Source: Opitutia bacterium UBA4506 (lineage in GTDB: Bacteria; Verrucomicrobiota; Verrucomicrobiia; Opitutales; Puniceicoccaceae). Taken from it: a stretch of 63,224 nucleotides of DNA. How positions within the stretch are numbered: the first letter of the stretch is position 1; the number at the start of each line of letters is the position of its first letter. Below the pieces are notes generated by a model that saw only the letters and a list, made by a program, of their open reading frames with translations, ran no database searches and was not told the origin of the DNA. Position numbers and translations under genes: made by a program. Shown here piece after piece: positions 8,452 through 17,074 of the stretch. The DNA is taken from the NCBI GenBank assembly GCA_002388665.1, contig DGMY01000029.1, forward strand, positions 1 through 63,224, written 5' to 3'.

Positions 8452-9819
8452 ATGAAAAGAACATCGACTCTCTACCGCACGGCTCTGGCTACGATTGGCC
8501 TGTGTGCGGCCCTATCTACGACCTCGGCCAAGGATGCCGCGACTGACCCGATCCGAGTGGATGCTCGGCTGGATCGCCCGGTGATCTACGCAAATCAACC
8601 GGGTAAGGTTGTCGTTCAAATCTCATTGCAGCCCGATGAGATTGTGTCCGAAGGGGATCGGCAACCGGTCAATCTGGCGTTGGTGCTGGATCGTTCTGGG
8701 TCCATGCGTGGCGATAAGATTCGCAGCGCGATTGAGGCGGCCCGCCTTGCGGTGGGGCAGCTCGGGCCAAATGATGTCATTTCCGTTGTCATTTATGATA
8801 ATGAGATCGACACGATCGCGCCGGCGGGAAGAGCAGAGGCCGAGTACCGAGACAGCATTCGCCGCGCGCTCGCAGGGGTCACTCCCCGGGGGAATACGGC
8901 GATCTATGGGGGGCTGACACAAGCCGCCGCAGAATTGAGGAAGTTTGCCCGGGAAGGCTATGTGAATCGCATGATCCTTCTCTCCGACGGTCTTGCAAAC
9001 CAGGGTCCGAGTTCACCGAGTGACTTCGAGAGGCTCGCCCGTGCCTTCGCCGGGGAAGACTTCATTGTGAGCACTGTCGGCCTCGGCATGGATTTCAATG
9101 AGGATATCATGACCTCGCTTGCTTCGGCCGGGCAGGGGAACACGTACTTTGTGGAAACTGCAGCCGATTTGCCGCGGATTTTCCAGCGAGAACTGGGCGA
9201 CGTACTGAGTGTTGCTGCCACTGACATCGAGATCACGATTGAGGGTCGGGAAGGCATTCGTATTGTGAAAGGGATCGGCCGGGAGGCGGATCTGGAAAGT
9301 GAGACTGTCGCACGACTTCGGATTCCTCAGGTCTATGGGGGACTGGATAAGCTCGCTCTGCTGGAGCTCGAGGTTCCTGCCGGCAAAGAGGGTGAGCGCC
9401 GCGAGTTGGTCGATGTTGAGGTATCCTACCGTTTGACCAAGGGAGGAGCTGTGAAGCGTCAGCAGGTTGTGGTTCCCGTTATCTATTCGGGTGTTCAGGA
9501 AGAGGTGGTTCAAGCGGTTCAATCTGAGGTGGTGATCAATGTGGCCCAGAACCGGATTGCAGAGACGAAGACCGAGGCGATTCTCCTGGCGGACGAAGGA
9601 AATATTGCCGCTTCCGGAGAGGTTCTCCGGAAGGTCTCCGATGATCTGGCAGCAGACTACGACGGGTACGAGATGGATGCTGTTCTGGAAGCCGAGGCAA
9701 AACCTCTGGAAGAAGATGCCAGGGATATTCAAACCTCCGGTATGTCGAACAAGAAGCGTAAACAGATGCGCTCGGAAAGCTACCAGACGGTGAATCAACA
9801 GGCGGTTTCGGCGAAGTAA
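8452..9819 (+). CDS. Secreted von Willebrand factor A domain protein
   Basis: A 455-residue protein with a signal peptide (cleavage likely after TTSA near residue 26). It has a metal-ion-dependent adhesion site in the vWA domain: DRSGSM at residues 80-85, TPRGNTAIYGGL for the Thr, and LSDGLANQGP for the third loop Asp. A beta-rich domain follows (about 260-370), then a Lys/Glu-rich helical tail. An AAGGA lies 6 nt before the ATG. The next two genes are a sensor kinase and response regulator on the same strand after a hairpin, so this protein may feed into that pathway; that link is inference from position. It resembles BatA/YfbK-type vWA proteins but lacks their membrane anchor. Confidence 0.9.
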   Translation: MKRTSTLYRTALATIGLCAALSTTSAKDAATDPIRVDARLDRPVIYANQPGKVVVQISLQPDEIVSEGDRQPVNLALVLDRSGSMRGDKIRSAIEAARLAVGQLGPNDVISVVIYDNEIDTIAPAGRAEAEYRDSIRRALAGVTPRGNTAIYGGLTQAAAELRKFAREGYVNRMILLSDGLANQGPSSPSDFERLARAFAGEDFIVSTVGLGMDFNEDIMTSLASAGQGNTYFVETAADLPRIFQRELGDVLSVAATDIEITIEGREGIRIVKGIGREADLESETVARLRIPQVYGGLDKLALLELEVPAGKEGERRELVDVEVSYRLTKGGAVKRQQVVVPVIYSGVQEEVVQAVQSEVVINVAQNRIAETKTEAILLADEGNIAASGEVLRKVSDDLAADYDGYEMDAVLEAEAKPLEEDARDIQTSGMSNKKRKQMRSESYQTVNQQAVSAK

Positions 9820-9836
9820 TTCGCCTGTATCTTGTC

Positions 9837-9872
9837 GCCCTCCACTCCGCGGGCCCGGGGTGGAGGGCTTTC
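9837..9872 (+). terminator. GC-rich hairpin after the vWA gene
   Basis: GCCCTCCAC (9837-9845) pairs with GTGGAGGGC (9860-9868) and the stem can extend inward by three more pairs. It is followed by TTTCG, a short T tract. It begins 17 bp after the vWA stop and probably gives partial termination before the kinase gene. Confidence 0.6.
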
Positions 9873-10010
9873 GATTTCCGGAGAGGTCTATGAACAGTTC
9901 TTTCGTGTCTGGAGGCCCGTGGATTCTCCCGAAGCCGATCGCCCTTGCACGGCCAAAGCGCACTCCATTCTGGTCTCTTTGTATTTCCTTCTTTTAACTC
10001 AGATTAAATC

Positions 10011-12059
10011 ATGAAACTTCGCTTCATTCACTTCGCTTGGTTGCTTCTCTTTGGCGCGACATTGGCGATGGGGGGCGTAGCTTTCTGGCTGTTGGGGCGG
10101 GAGGCGCGCCGGGTGGAGGATTTGGCGCAGGAGACGCTTGCCGATAGCGTTGCGACCGTGGCCGACCAGCTCGACTTTCTCGTTTCGGAGATTCGAACCG
10201 GCATCGGTGAGTCGCTGTATGCATTGTCTGGAGCGAGGGATCTCCCCGTGTCGTTCGGGCGCTTGGTCGTGGCGAATCCCTACATCGCCGCCGGCTTTTA
10301 TATGAGAGAGGCCGATGGGGTAACATTTTGGCACGGAGAGCGGGGGGACTATCCGGATCCATGGACGATCCTCGATGAGAATATCGGTGTGGATGAGCTC
10401 AAGGACGGCAGCGAAACTGTACAGGCGGTTGTGCCCGCAATGCCGAATGTCTCGATTCCGCCTAGCCCCTATGCCGCTCCATCGGATCAGCTGAGCGGGG
10501 AGGTGCTTGTTCGGGAGGAAGCGCTGTCTCCGTCGGTCCAAGAGGATTATGCGTCGGCTCCAGCTGAAGAGAACGTGGAGGATGTGCCAACTCCGGCTCG
10601 AAGCAAAGCTGCATTTAAACAGCAGATCGCCTCGGTCCGGGAGCTCAATGTTTCGAACCGGATGCAGATCCTCGAATCCGATTCTGCGGCGAAAGATATT
10701 TCATCAATGCAGCAATCGAGAGAGCGCAAAAAGGAGGCAACTGCAGAGTTTGAAGACGGCGCGAATTCTGATTTAGACTCCTTGGTGGAGTCGGAGCCAG
10801 CGATGACTCAGATTGACCGACTCTTTGCTGGTGAGAGCGGGCAGGTAGGTGATGGCGTCGAGTTGGTCGATCCATTTGCCTACGAGGCAGCAGAGTCGGG
10901 GGGCTCTATCGATGCGGTTTCGCGTTCGCCGGTTTCGGGGTGGAGCTCGACCGTTGTTGAACACGTAGGTCTCTCCGATCTCGCATGGATACGATTTCCC
11001 GACGAGGAGGTGGTGTTGGGGGCTTGGTTGGACTCTCGTGCGATTGAGGCCGAGTTGGCGAAGGCGGTGTATTTGAATGCTCGTGACGGAATCCAGTTAA
11101 CGTTGGAGGGGCCTGAAGGACAAGTGTATCGGGGTGGGTCGAGTGCTGGGAATAAAGCTGTGGCGAAGGGAGACCGGGTGAGTATGCCGGTGGGTCCCAC
11201 CTTGGCCGGTTGGAAGCTCTCAGCGGTAGACCGGGACGGGAATCCGTTTGGGCAGAGTTTTCGAATCCTGGGAGCGATTGTCGTCGCGGGGCTCGGGCTG
11301 GCTATCGTGTTGGCGGGAGGATTGATTTTGTATCAGTCGCGAAAGGACGCATTGGATGCGCAGCGCAAGACAACCTTTGTGGCCAATGTGTCGCATGAGT
11401 TGAAAACTCCGCTGACGAGTATCCGCATGTTTGCGGAGATGTTGGCGGAGGGGCGGGTTGAGGATCCTCAAAAACGAAATAAATACTTGGAACGGATGTC
11501 TGCAGAAACCCAGCGACTCGGCCGTCTTGTGAACAATGTGTTGGATTTTAGTCGGTTGGACCGGAAGCGGCGGGAGTTTCAACAAACCCGCTGCGATGTC
11601 GGTGTTGAAGTGGAGGAGCTACTGGAGATGCAACGTGGGCGATTGAGGGCCGAAGGTATCGAAGTCGAGTACGATGCCCCGGCGGAGCCTTGTTTTGCCG
11701 AATTGGACCGGGACGCTCTGGAGCAGATTCTTCTCAATTTATTGGACAATGCGGTGAAATACGCTGCGGATGGGGGGCGAGTGACGATCGAAGTGGAGGA
11801 TGCTCGTTCCGGGGTGGAATTGCGTGTGCGTGATTTCGGGCCAGGAATATCGGGGCGCGAACGCAAACGGGTCTTTCGGGCTTTTCACCGCGTGGATGAT
11901 CGTCTGACTAGTGAGCAATCTGGCTGTGGCCTCGGTCTGAGTATTTCCATGCGATTGGCTGAGGGGATGGGCGCAGAATTGAGGTTGGAGGAGAATCGGC
12001 CGCGTGGCTGTTGTTTTGTTTTGCGCTGGCCGGATTCAGGAAAAGAGGTGTCTGTATGA
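10011..12059 (+). CDS. Membrane sensor histidine kinase with very long extracytoplasmic region
   Basis: 682 residues. A membrane segment at about 8-28 and a second at 418-441 bracket an outer region of almost 390 residues; residues 130-320 of it are acidic, Ser/Pro/Glu-rich and look disordered. The cytoplasmic part is a compact HisKA (FVANVSHELKTPLTS, His462) and HATPase domain with N box NLLDNAVKYA, G1 DFGPGISG and G2 GCGLGLSI. There is no HAMP or PAS domain, so signal passes directly from membrane helix to kinase. The stop overlaps the ATG of the response regulator (ATGA), showing they are a pair. The ligand is unknown; the vWA gene upstream is a candidate partner. Confidence 0.93.
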   Translation: MKLRFIHFAWLLLFGATLAMGGVAFWLLGREARRVEDLAQETLADSVATVADQLDFLVSEIRTGIGESLYALSGARDLPVSFGRLVVANPYIAAGFYMREADGVTFWHGERGDYPDPWTILDENIGVDELKDGSETVQAVVPAMPNVSIPPSPYAAPSDQLSGEVLVREEALSPSVQEDYASAPAEENVEDVPTPARSKAAFKQQIASVRELNVSNRMQILESDSAAKDISSMQQSRERKKEATAEFEDGANSDLDSLVESEPAMTQIDRLFAGESGQVGDGVELVDPFAYEAAESGGSIDAVSRSPVSGWSSTVVEHVGLSDLAWIRFPDEEVVLGAWLDSRAIEAELAKAVYLNARDGIQLTLEGPEGQVYRGGSSAGNKAVAKGDRVSMPVGPTLAGWKLSAVDRDGNPFGQSFRILGAIVVAGLGLAIVLAGGLILYQSRKDALDAQRKTTFVANVSHELKTPLTSIRMFAEMLAEGRVEDPQKRNKYLERMSAETQRLGRLVNNVLDFSRLDRKRREFQQTRCDVGVEVEELLEMQRGRLRAEGIEVEYDAPAEPCFAELDRDALEQILLNLLDNAVKYAADGGRVTIEVEDARSGVELRVRDFGPGISGRERKRVFRAFHRVDDRLTSEQSGCGLGLSISMRLAEGMGAELRLEENRPRGCCFVLRWPDSGKEVSV

Positions 12060-12781
12060 GTGGTGAACGGTTTTCGATTTTAGTGGCAGAGGATGATGCG
12101 AGTATCCGCCTTGGCCTGGTAGATGTATTGGAGTCCGAGGGGTACGGTGTGACCGCTACCGCCAATGGAGAAGAGGCACTGAGAGAATTTTCGCGAGATC
12201 GACCGGATCTGTTGCTTCTCGATGTGATGATGCCCCGGAAGAGCGGTTATGATGTATGCCGGGATGTGCGCAAAGTGGATTCGCGGGTGCCGATCCTTAT
12301 GCTCACGGCCAAGGGAGAAGAGATTGATAAGGTGCTGGGGCTGGAGTTGGGTGCGGACGACTATATGACTAAACCTTTTGGGGTTCGTGAACTTTTGGCC
12401 CGTGTCGCTGCCGCGTTGAGGCGGAGTCGCTTGGATGATTCTGTAGATTCAAAATCGGAACCGGATCAACCGTTCGACTTCGGGTTGGTCGAGGTGGACC
12501 CTGCCCTGAGAGAGTTACGAAAGGGTGAGCAGGGAATCCCCGTGACTCAGCTGGAGTATCGACTTCTGCTCGCCTTTTTTCGCAATCCGAATCGTGCCCT
12601 GAGTCGCGACCATCTCTTAAACGAAGCGTGGGGGATCGATTATAGTGGGACGACGCGGACACTGGATCAGCATGTCTCCCAGTTGCGAAAGAAAGTTGAA
12701 CCTGACCCGGCAAATCCTCGCTTCCTCCTCACTGTTCATGGTTTGGGTTATCGTTATCGACCGAGTGATTCGACAGAGTGA
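12056..12781 (+). CDS. OmpR/PhoB-type response regulator
   Basis: A 241-residue DNA-binding response regulator. The receiver domain has the acidic pair AEDDAS, the phospho-acceptor Asp56 in LLLLDVMMP, Thr in MLTAKGE and the Lys in YMTKPFG. The winged helix of the Trans_Reg_C type occupies about 145-238 (TLDQHVSQLRKKVE, HGLGYRYRP). The start is the ATG overlapping the kinase stop; an in-frame ATG 15 codons earlier lies inside the kinase gene and is not needed. It is the cognate regulator of the kinase before it. A 13-bp tandem duplication at its 3' end sets its last residues. Confidence 0.95.
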   Translation: MSGERFSILVAEDDASIRLGLVDVLESEGYGVTATANGEEALREFSRDRPDLLLLDVMMPRKSGYDVCRDVRKVDSRVPILMLTAKGEEIDKVLGLELGADDYMTKPFGVRELLARVAAALRRSRLDDSVDSKSEPDQPFDFGLVEVDPALRELRKGEQGIPVTQLEYRLLLAFFRNPNRALSRDHLLNEAWGIDYSGTTRTLDQHVSQLRKKVEPDPANPRFLLTVHGLGYRYRPSDSTE

Positions 12782-12788
12782 TTCGACA
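12763..12788. repeat. Perfect 13-bp tandem duplication at the response regulator stop
   Basis: GAGTGATTCGACA occurs twice back to back (12763-12775 and 12776-12788). The second copy supplies the TGA stop at 12779-12781. Without it the frame would run on to a TAA about five codons later, so the duplication trims and changes the extreme C-terminus. Confidence 0.85.
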
Positions 12789-12894
12789 GGGGGGGTGACG
12801 GGGTAAGAACGGGGTGCAATCCGGCAGACCGTCGGAAGCAGCCGCCACTCCCGTGTTGATTTTATCATCAAGATCAGCGGAAATAGCTGGATAT

Positions 12895-14304
12895 ATGGGC
12901 ACAGACAAACAGGCGACTTGGGGCGGACGGTTTACAGGCGGACCTTCCGAACGAATGCAGGCATTTAGCGAATCGGTTTCTTTTGACGCGGAACTCGCGC
13001 CGTTTGACATCATTGGTAGCCGCGCTCAGGCAGCGATGCTGGAGTCCATCGGGATTTTGACGGCAGAGGAGCGTGCTGCGATTGATGCGGGTTTGGTGAC
13101 AATCGGCGAAGAGATTTCGGCGGGTGAGTTCACTTGGGATCCGGTTTTCGAGGATGTGCACATGAATATTGAGCAGGCACTCTCGGCCCGAGTTCCTGCC
13201 GCGGCGAAATTGCACACGGCGCGCAGTCGTAATGATCAAGTTGCCACCGACGTTCGCCTGTACCTCAGATGGGCAGCCGATGAGATTGACCGTAGCCTCG
13301 CGGGGGTCTTGGCGTCTTTAGTGGATTTGGCTGAGAAGCACGTCGAGTTGCTTGTTCCGGGTTATACGCATCTTCAACGGGGGCAACCGGTTTCCGTCGC
13401 TCATCATCTGTTGGCCTACGTCGAAATGTTTGGGCGTGACCGAGAACGTTTTGCTTTGTTTCGTGAGCGGATCAATGTGTGTCCGCTAGGTTCAGGTGCC
13501 CTTGCGGGGACGACCTTGCCAATTGATCGAGAGTTTGTCGCGAAGGAGTTGGGTTTCGTCGATGAAGCCGGCGAGCCTCGTCTCACGGAGAACAGTTTGG
13601 ATGCGGTCTCTGATCGGGACGCCCCGCTCGAGTTCTGTTTCAATGCGGCACTAAGCGGTCTCCACCTATCCCGGTTTGCGGAGGACTTTATTCTTTGGAA
13701 TAGTTCGGAGTTTGGTTTCGTTGCATTGCCCGATGCCTATACTACTGGTTCGAGTCTGATGCCTCAGAAAAAGAACCCGGATGCGCTCGAATTGATTCGG
13801 GGGAAGGCCGCTCGATTGCAGGGGAATTTGGTGACTCTTCAGTCAATGGTGAAAAATTTGCCGCTGACCTATAATAGAGACCTTCAGGAGGATAAGCCGC
13901 CGCTCTTTGATTCATTTCGCACGCTGAGGGACTGTTTGGACGTGCTGGCCGATCTCGTTCCTGGAATCGAGTTTCGTCCGGCTCGTTGCGAATCTGCGGT
14001 CAGTGATCCTCTTCTGCTCGCGACGGATCTGGCTGACTATCTCGTAGAGCAGGGGGTTCCGTTTCGCCAGGCACATCACCAGGTCGGGGCTCTTGTTGGA
14101 TTGTCCGAGAAATTGGACACGCCGATTAATGAGCTTCCCGAAGGCGAGGCTCGTGCCGCGGCCGAAGGTTTGAGCGACGGCTGGCGAGAGGTATTTGACC
14201 TCACTCGGGCGATGGATCGTCGTTCGGGCCCAGGGATGCCGGGCCCCGTCCCCGTCCGCAAGTCATTGGCTCGCTGGAAGAGCCGTCTAGCAAAGGAGTC
14301 TTAG
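12895..14304 (+). CDS. argH: Argininosuccinate lyase
   Basis: Cleaves argininosuccinate to arginine and fumarate, the last step of arginine synthesis. 469 residues, normal for the family. Visible are WGGRFTGGPSERMQAF at the N-terminus, VHMNIEQALS and HTARSRNDQVATD in the first conserved regions, and the superfamily signature GSSLMPQKKNPDALEL that carries the catalytic serine loop. I chose the ATG giving MGTDKQATWGGRF; an in-frame ATG 27 codons earlier adds an unconserved leader. A strong hairpin terminator follows. No other arginine gene is nearby. The 113 bp before it contain a cobalamin-riboswitch-like string that I rejected. Confidence 0.96.
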   Translation: MGTDKQATWGGRFTGGPSERMQAFSESVSFDAELAPFDIIGSRAQAAMLESIGILTAEERAAIDAGLVTIGEEISAGEFTWDPVFEDVHMNIEQALSARVPAAAKLHTARSRNDQVATDVRLYLRWAADEIDRSLAGVLASLVDLAEKHVELLVPGYTHLQRGQPVSVAHHLLAYVEMFGRDRERFALFRERINVCPLGSGALAGTTLPIDREFVAKELGFVDEAGEPRLTENSLDAVSDRDAPLEFCFNAALSGLHLSRFAEDFILWNSSEFGFVALPDAYTTGSSLMPQKKNPDALELIRGKAARLQGNLVTLQSMVKNLPLTYNRDLQEDKPPLFDSFRTLRDCLDVLADLVPGIEFRPARCESAVSDPLLLATDLADYLVEQGVPFRQAHHQVGALVGLSEKLDTPINELPEGEARAAAEGLSDGWREVFDLTRAMDRRSGPGMPGPVPVRKSLARWKSRLAKES

Positions 14305-14348
14305 GTCCAGGGCAGTCCGACAATTTATTGGTTGCCGGGCGTCAGCCG

Positions 14349-14383
14349 ATCGGGGCCCGCAATTGAGCGGGACCCGATTCTTT
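14349..14383 (+). terminator. Rho-independent terminator of argH
   Basis: A 12-bp stem with one mismatch, ATCGGGGCCCGC (14349-14360) against GCGGGACCCGAT (14367-14378), loop AATTGA, followed by TCTTTG. It sits between the convergent argH and purB genes and points along argH. There is no T tract on the other side for purB. Confidence 0.75.
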
Positions 14384-14401
14384 GATGGGCTCGAAAATTT
14401 A

Positions 14402-15823
14402 TTAGAGGATCTGGCCAGGACGATATTCCTGCCACGCAGGATCGAGAGGGCTGAGGTATTGCTTCACTGCGTTGGAGAAATCTCCGACCTGTTCTTGGGC
14501 CAGCCCTGTCAATTCTGCGGCGCGATCGATTACCGACTGAATTTCTTCCTGATTGAGCGGAAACTCGGAGTCTTCCCCAAGTCGCTCGGCGAAGTTATTC
14601 GTCGTGATAGCACCGGTCCGCAGCTCTTTCACCGTGTCGATCGCGTGCTTCTTGATTGATTTGTGGGCAGCTTCGCGTCCAGCCCCGGTCCGAACGGCTT
14701 CCATGAGTAGAGTGGTAGAACTGAGGAAGGGGAAGTACGCTGCGTTTTCCCGGTCAATCACCGCAGGATAGACCTCCATTTGTCCGAGGACAGTGAGGAA
14801 CGTTTCAAAAAGTCCGTCGATGGCGAAGAAAGAGTCTGCGAGAGCTACACGGCGGACAACCGAGCAGGAGACGTCTCCCTCGTGCCATTGGTCTCCAGCA
14901 AGGGCTGCAGCCATGGCCTCGTATCCACGGAGTAGGACGAGAAATCCGTTGACCCGTTCGCACGAGCGAGAATTCATCTTGTGTGGCATGGCGGACGATC
15001 CGGTCTGCCCCGGCGCGAAGCCTTCCGAAGCCGTCTCGTGTCCAGCCATCAATCTGAGACTGCGAGCTAGGTTTGAGGGTCCCGAAGCTATCCCAACCAG
15101 CGAGGCGATTACCTCATGATCGAGGCTGCGGGGATAGACTTGCCCGACGGCTTGGAGGGAATGTGAGAAACCCAGATGGCGCACCACACTCGCTTCCAGT
15201 TGATCCACTTTGCTCTTGTCGTTGTCGAAGAGTGTTTTCAGGTCGAGCTGAGTGCCGACAGCACCCTTAATCCCGCGAACCGGATAGGTGGCGGCGACTC
15301 TCTCGAGTGTATTCGCTGCGTGCAGCATCTCCTCTCCGTACATCGCCAATCGCTTGCCGAATGTCGTCGGCTGAGCCGGTACATTGTGTGTGCGGCCAGG
15401 GAAAACTTGAGCCTTAAACTCTTCGGCCTTCTCTGCAATTCGGGCGAGGGTGGCTGCTGTTTTCTTGCGAACGACATCGAGTGCACGGGCGGTTTGCAAC
15501 TGCTCGACATTCTCGGTCAAATCCCGGCTAGTCATCCCCCGGTGAATCTCCTCAAATCCCGCCAGAGCACAGAATTCCTCAATTCGGGCTTTCACGTCGT
15601 GACGGCTCGCGGCCTCTCGCTGCCGAATCGACTCCAAGTCCACCTGATCGATCACTCGCTCATAAGCCTCGATCGCCCCCGGCGAAACCGATAGCCCCAG
15701 TTCCTTTTGCCCCTTAAGGACCGCAATCCAGAGCTCGCGTTCATAGCGAACCTTTCCAGCAGGGGACCAGATGTCCCGCATTTCAGAGGATGCGTAGCGT
15801 TCGGCGAGAATATTAGGAATCAT
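14402..15823 (-). CDS. purB: Adenylosuccinate lyase
   Basis: Acts twice in purine synthesis, on SAICAR and on adenylosuccinate, releasing fumarate each time. 473 residues of the longer PurB type. Conserved regions seen are EIHRGMTSRDLTEN, FPGRTHNVPAQPTTFGKRL and the fumarase/lyase signature GSSAMPHKMNSRSCE with the mobile catalytic serine loop. The gene is convergent with argH, another member of the same superfamily, but the two are distinct enzymes. Upstream, 371 bp separate it from the divergent exonuclease gene. The start is ATG with no clear Shine-Dalgarno sequence. Confidence 0.96.
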   Translation of the reverse strand: MIPNILAERYASSEMRDIWSPAGKVRYERELWIAVLKGQKELGLSVSPGAIEAYERVIDQVDLESIRQREAASRHDVKARIEEFCALAGFEEIHRGMTSRDLTENVEQLQTARALDVVRKKTAATLARIAEKAEEFKAQVFPGRTHNVPAQPTTFGKRLAMYGEEMLHAANTLERVAATYPVRGIKGAVGTQLDLKTLFDNDKSKVDQLEASVVRHLGFSHSLQAVGQVYPRSLDHEVIASLVGIASGPSNLARSLRLMAGHETASEGFAPGQTGSSAMPHKMNSRSCERVNGFLVLLRGYEAMAAALAGDQWHEGDVSCSVVRRVALADSFFAIDGLFETFLTVLGQMEVYPAVIDRENAAYFPFLSSTTLLMEAVRTGAGREAAHKSIKKHAIDTVKELRTGAITTNNFAERLGEDSEFPLNQEEIQSVIDRAAELTGLAQEQVGDFSNAVKQYLSPLDPAWQEYRPGQIL

Positions 15824-16194
15824 GGAATCCGGCTTTTGAGGTGCTTTCTAACGTTGAAAAACCTCAAGTCTGACCAAGCTGAGACGAAGGTCCAGCCAAA
15901 CCAACCCCCGCAGCAAAACCGTCGATGACAATTTAAATAGACCAGATCTATAAAGGGTGCGACAGCTCGGTGGGTCAGACAAAGCAAAGATCCTGTCCAG
16001 TATTTGTCTGTTGATGGCGAGTTTGCTGAACTTCCGGATAATATAGATGCGATTCCTTAAGATCCTGACTATGAATTGGATAAGAGTTTGTCGGAGCCGT
16101 TTCGTGTCAAAATTAATATGTCTGACAAAGGATTTGACGTGGGTGGGGGATTTTCGGGTGGCGCTGGATTGGGGAGTGGGCCAAGGTTCGGAGT
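15824..16194. other. 371-bp region between purB and exonuclease genes
   Basis: More AT-rich than its surroundings. It must carry the purB promoter on the minus strand, but I see no convincing -35/-10 pair close to the gene. Short GTCAGAC/GTCTGAC strings occur at three places (about 15869, 15974 and 16119). Its right half holds the apparent gene remnant described separately. No tRNA or riboswitch is recognisable. Confidence 0.5.
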
Positions 16195-16198
16195 ATGA
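15941..16198 (+). pseudogene. Possible remnant of a small coding gene with in-frame TAA
   Basis: Reading from 15941 to 16057 gives an open frame ending in DGEFAELPDNIDAIP, then TAA at 16058-16060, then 45 more codons (DPDYELDKSLSEPF ... GGGFSGGAGLGSGPRFGV) that end with a TGA overlapping the exonuclease ATG as ATGA. The residue composition on both sides of the TAA looks like one protein, and changing TAA back to GAA would give IPEDPDYELDKS. No convincing start codon is visible and a TAG lies at 15938. I do not recognise the family. It could equally be chance coding-like sequence. Confidence 0.35.
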
Positions 16199-17061
16199 GA
16201 ACAACCCTTCTTTTGGATGGATATAATTTGGCGTTTCGGAGCTTTTATGCGGTTCCTGAGCTGACCCGGGAGGATGGGTTTCCTACCAACGCTTTGCATG
16301 GATGGGTGAAAACGATCTGGAGGCTGAAGGACCTGTATCCTGAGGCTGGGGTAATAGCGTTTTTTGATTTGCATGGTGATCGCGAGCGGGAGGCTCTATT
16401 GCCGGAGTATAAGGCGAATCGGACTGAGATGCCGGAGGCTTTACGATTGCAGTTCCCGGAGATCCGTCGGGTTACGGCTCTTATGGGAATTGGAGTGGTC
16501 GAATCTAGTGGGGTTGAGGCCGATGACTTGATTGGGTCTGCTGCCAAGAAACTGTCGGAAGCGGGAGAGGGGGCGATTATTGTCAGTGCGGACAAGGACC
16601 TTGCCCAATGTGTGGGCGGGACGGTTACGCAATTGCTGCCTCCTCCCACGGCAAACCCTCGGTTGGGCTGGCGCACCTTGGACGAGGCGGCGGTTCAGGA
16701 AAAGTTTGGTGTCCGGCCGGACCAGATCGCAGATTACCTGGCGCTGGTTGGAGACACCTCGGATAATATTCCGGGGATAGCTGGAGTTGGACCGAAGACG
16801 GCTTCCAGCTGGCTTCGATCGTATGGAACCCTGGCAGGAATCATTCAGAATTCGGGGCGCCTGAAGCCACCGCGGTTTCAGGCCAAGGTGGGAGAAGAGA
16901 AGGAGAATCTCTTGCGCAACCAGCAATTGACGCGACTGAATGACCGGCACGAGGTATCGGTGGAACCGGTTCTCGCCGACGTTGAGAAGCTGAAAGAATT
17001 CTTCTCCGAAATGGAGATGAAAACGACCGCTGCCGAGGTGGACAAGCGGTTTGGTGGCTAA
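16195..17061 (+). CDS. Stand-alone 5'-3' exonuclease (flap endonuclease family)
   Basis: 288 residues matching the N-terminal exonuclease domain of DNA polymerase I but with no polymerase domain. Motifs visible: LLLDGYNLAFRSFYA (first metal Asp), FDLHGDREREALLPEYKANR, SGVEADDLIG, VSADKDLAQ and the helix-hairpin-helix region LVGDTSDNIPGIAGVGPKTA. It would remove RNA primers and 5' flaps. The ATG overlaps the TGA of the putative remnant frame upstream. It converges with the response regulator, with 13 bp between the stops. Confidence 0.92.
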   Translation: MRTTLLLDGYNLAFRSFYAVPELTREDGFPTNALHGWVKTIWRLKDLYPEAGVIAFFDLHGDREREALLPEYKANRTEMPEALRLQFPEIRRVTALMGIGVVESSGVEADDLIGSAAKKLSEAGEGAIIVSADKDLAQCVGGTVTQLLPPPTANPRLGWRTLDEAAVQEKFGVRPDQIADYLALVGDTSDNIPGIAGVGPKTASSWLRSYGTLAGIIQNSGRLKPPRFQAKVGEEKENLLRNQQLTRLNDRHEVSVEPVLADVEKLKEFFSEMEMKTTAAEVDKRFGG

Positions 17062-17074
17062 ATCCCGGAAGGAA

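Noticed and set aside
9013..9963. Open frame of 316 codons on the minus strand under the vWA gene
   Set aside because: Antisense to a well-supported vWA domain with intact metal motif; the translation is Arg/Leu/His-rich and not protein-like.
9889..9996. A 35-codon ORF between the vWA gene and the kinase
   Set aside because: No clear Shine-Dalgarno, no conservation evidence, and it begins just after the terminator hairpin; nothing supports it as a gene.
12805..12850. A cobalamin-riboswitch-like string (GGTGCAATCCGG ... CCGCCACT) before argH
   Set aside because: The match covers only part of the core. The conserved second half of the riboswitch is missing, only about 45 bases remain before the argH ATG, and argH is not a usual B12 target. 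It overlaps no paired stems I can build.
16068..16110. TTGACA with TCTTAT on the minus strand as the purB promoter
   Set aside because: The spacing is 19 bp and it is about 250 bp from purB; too weak to list as a promoter.
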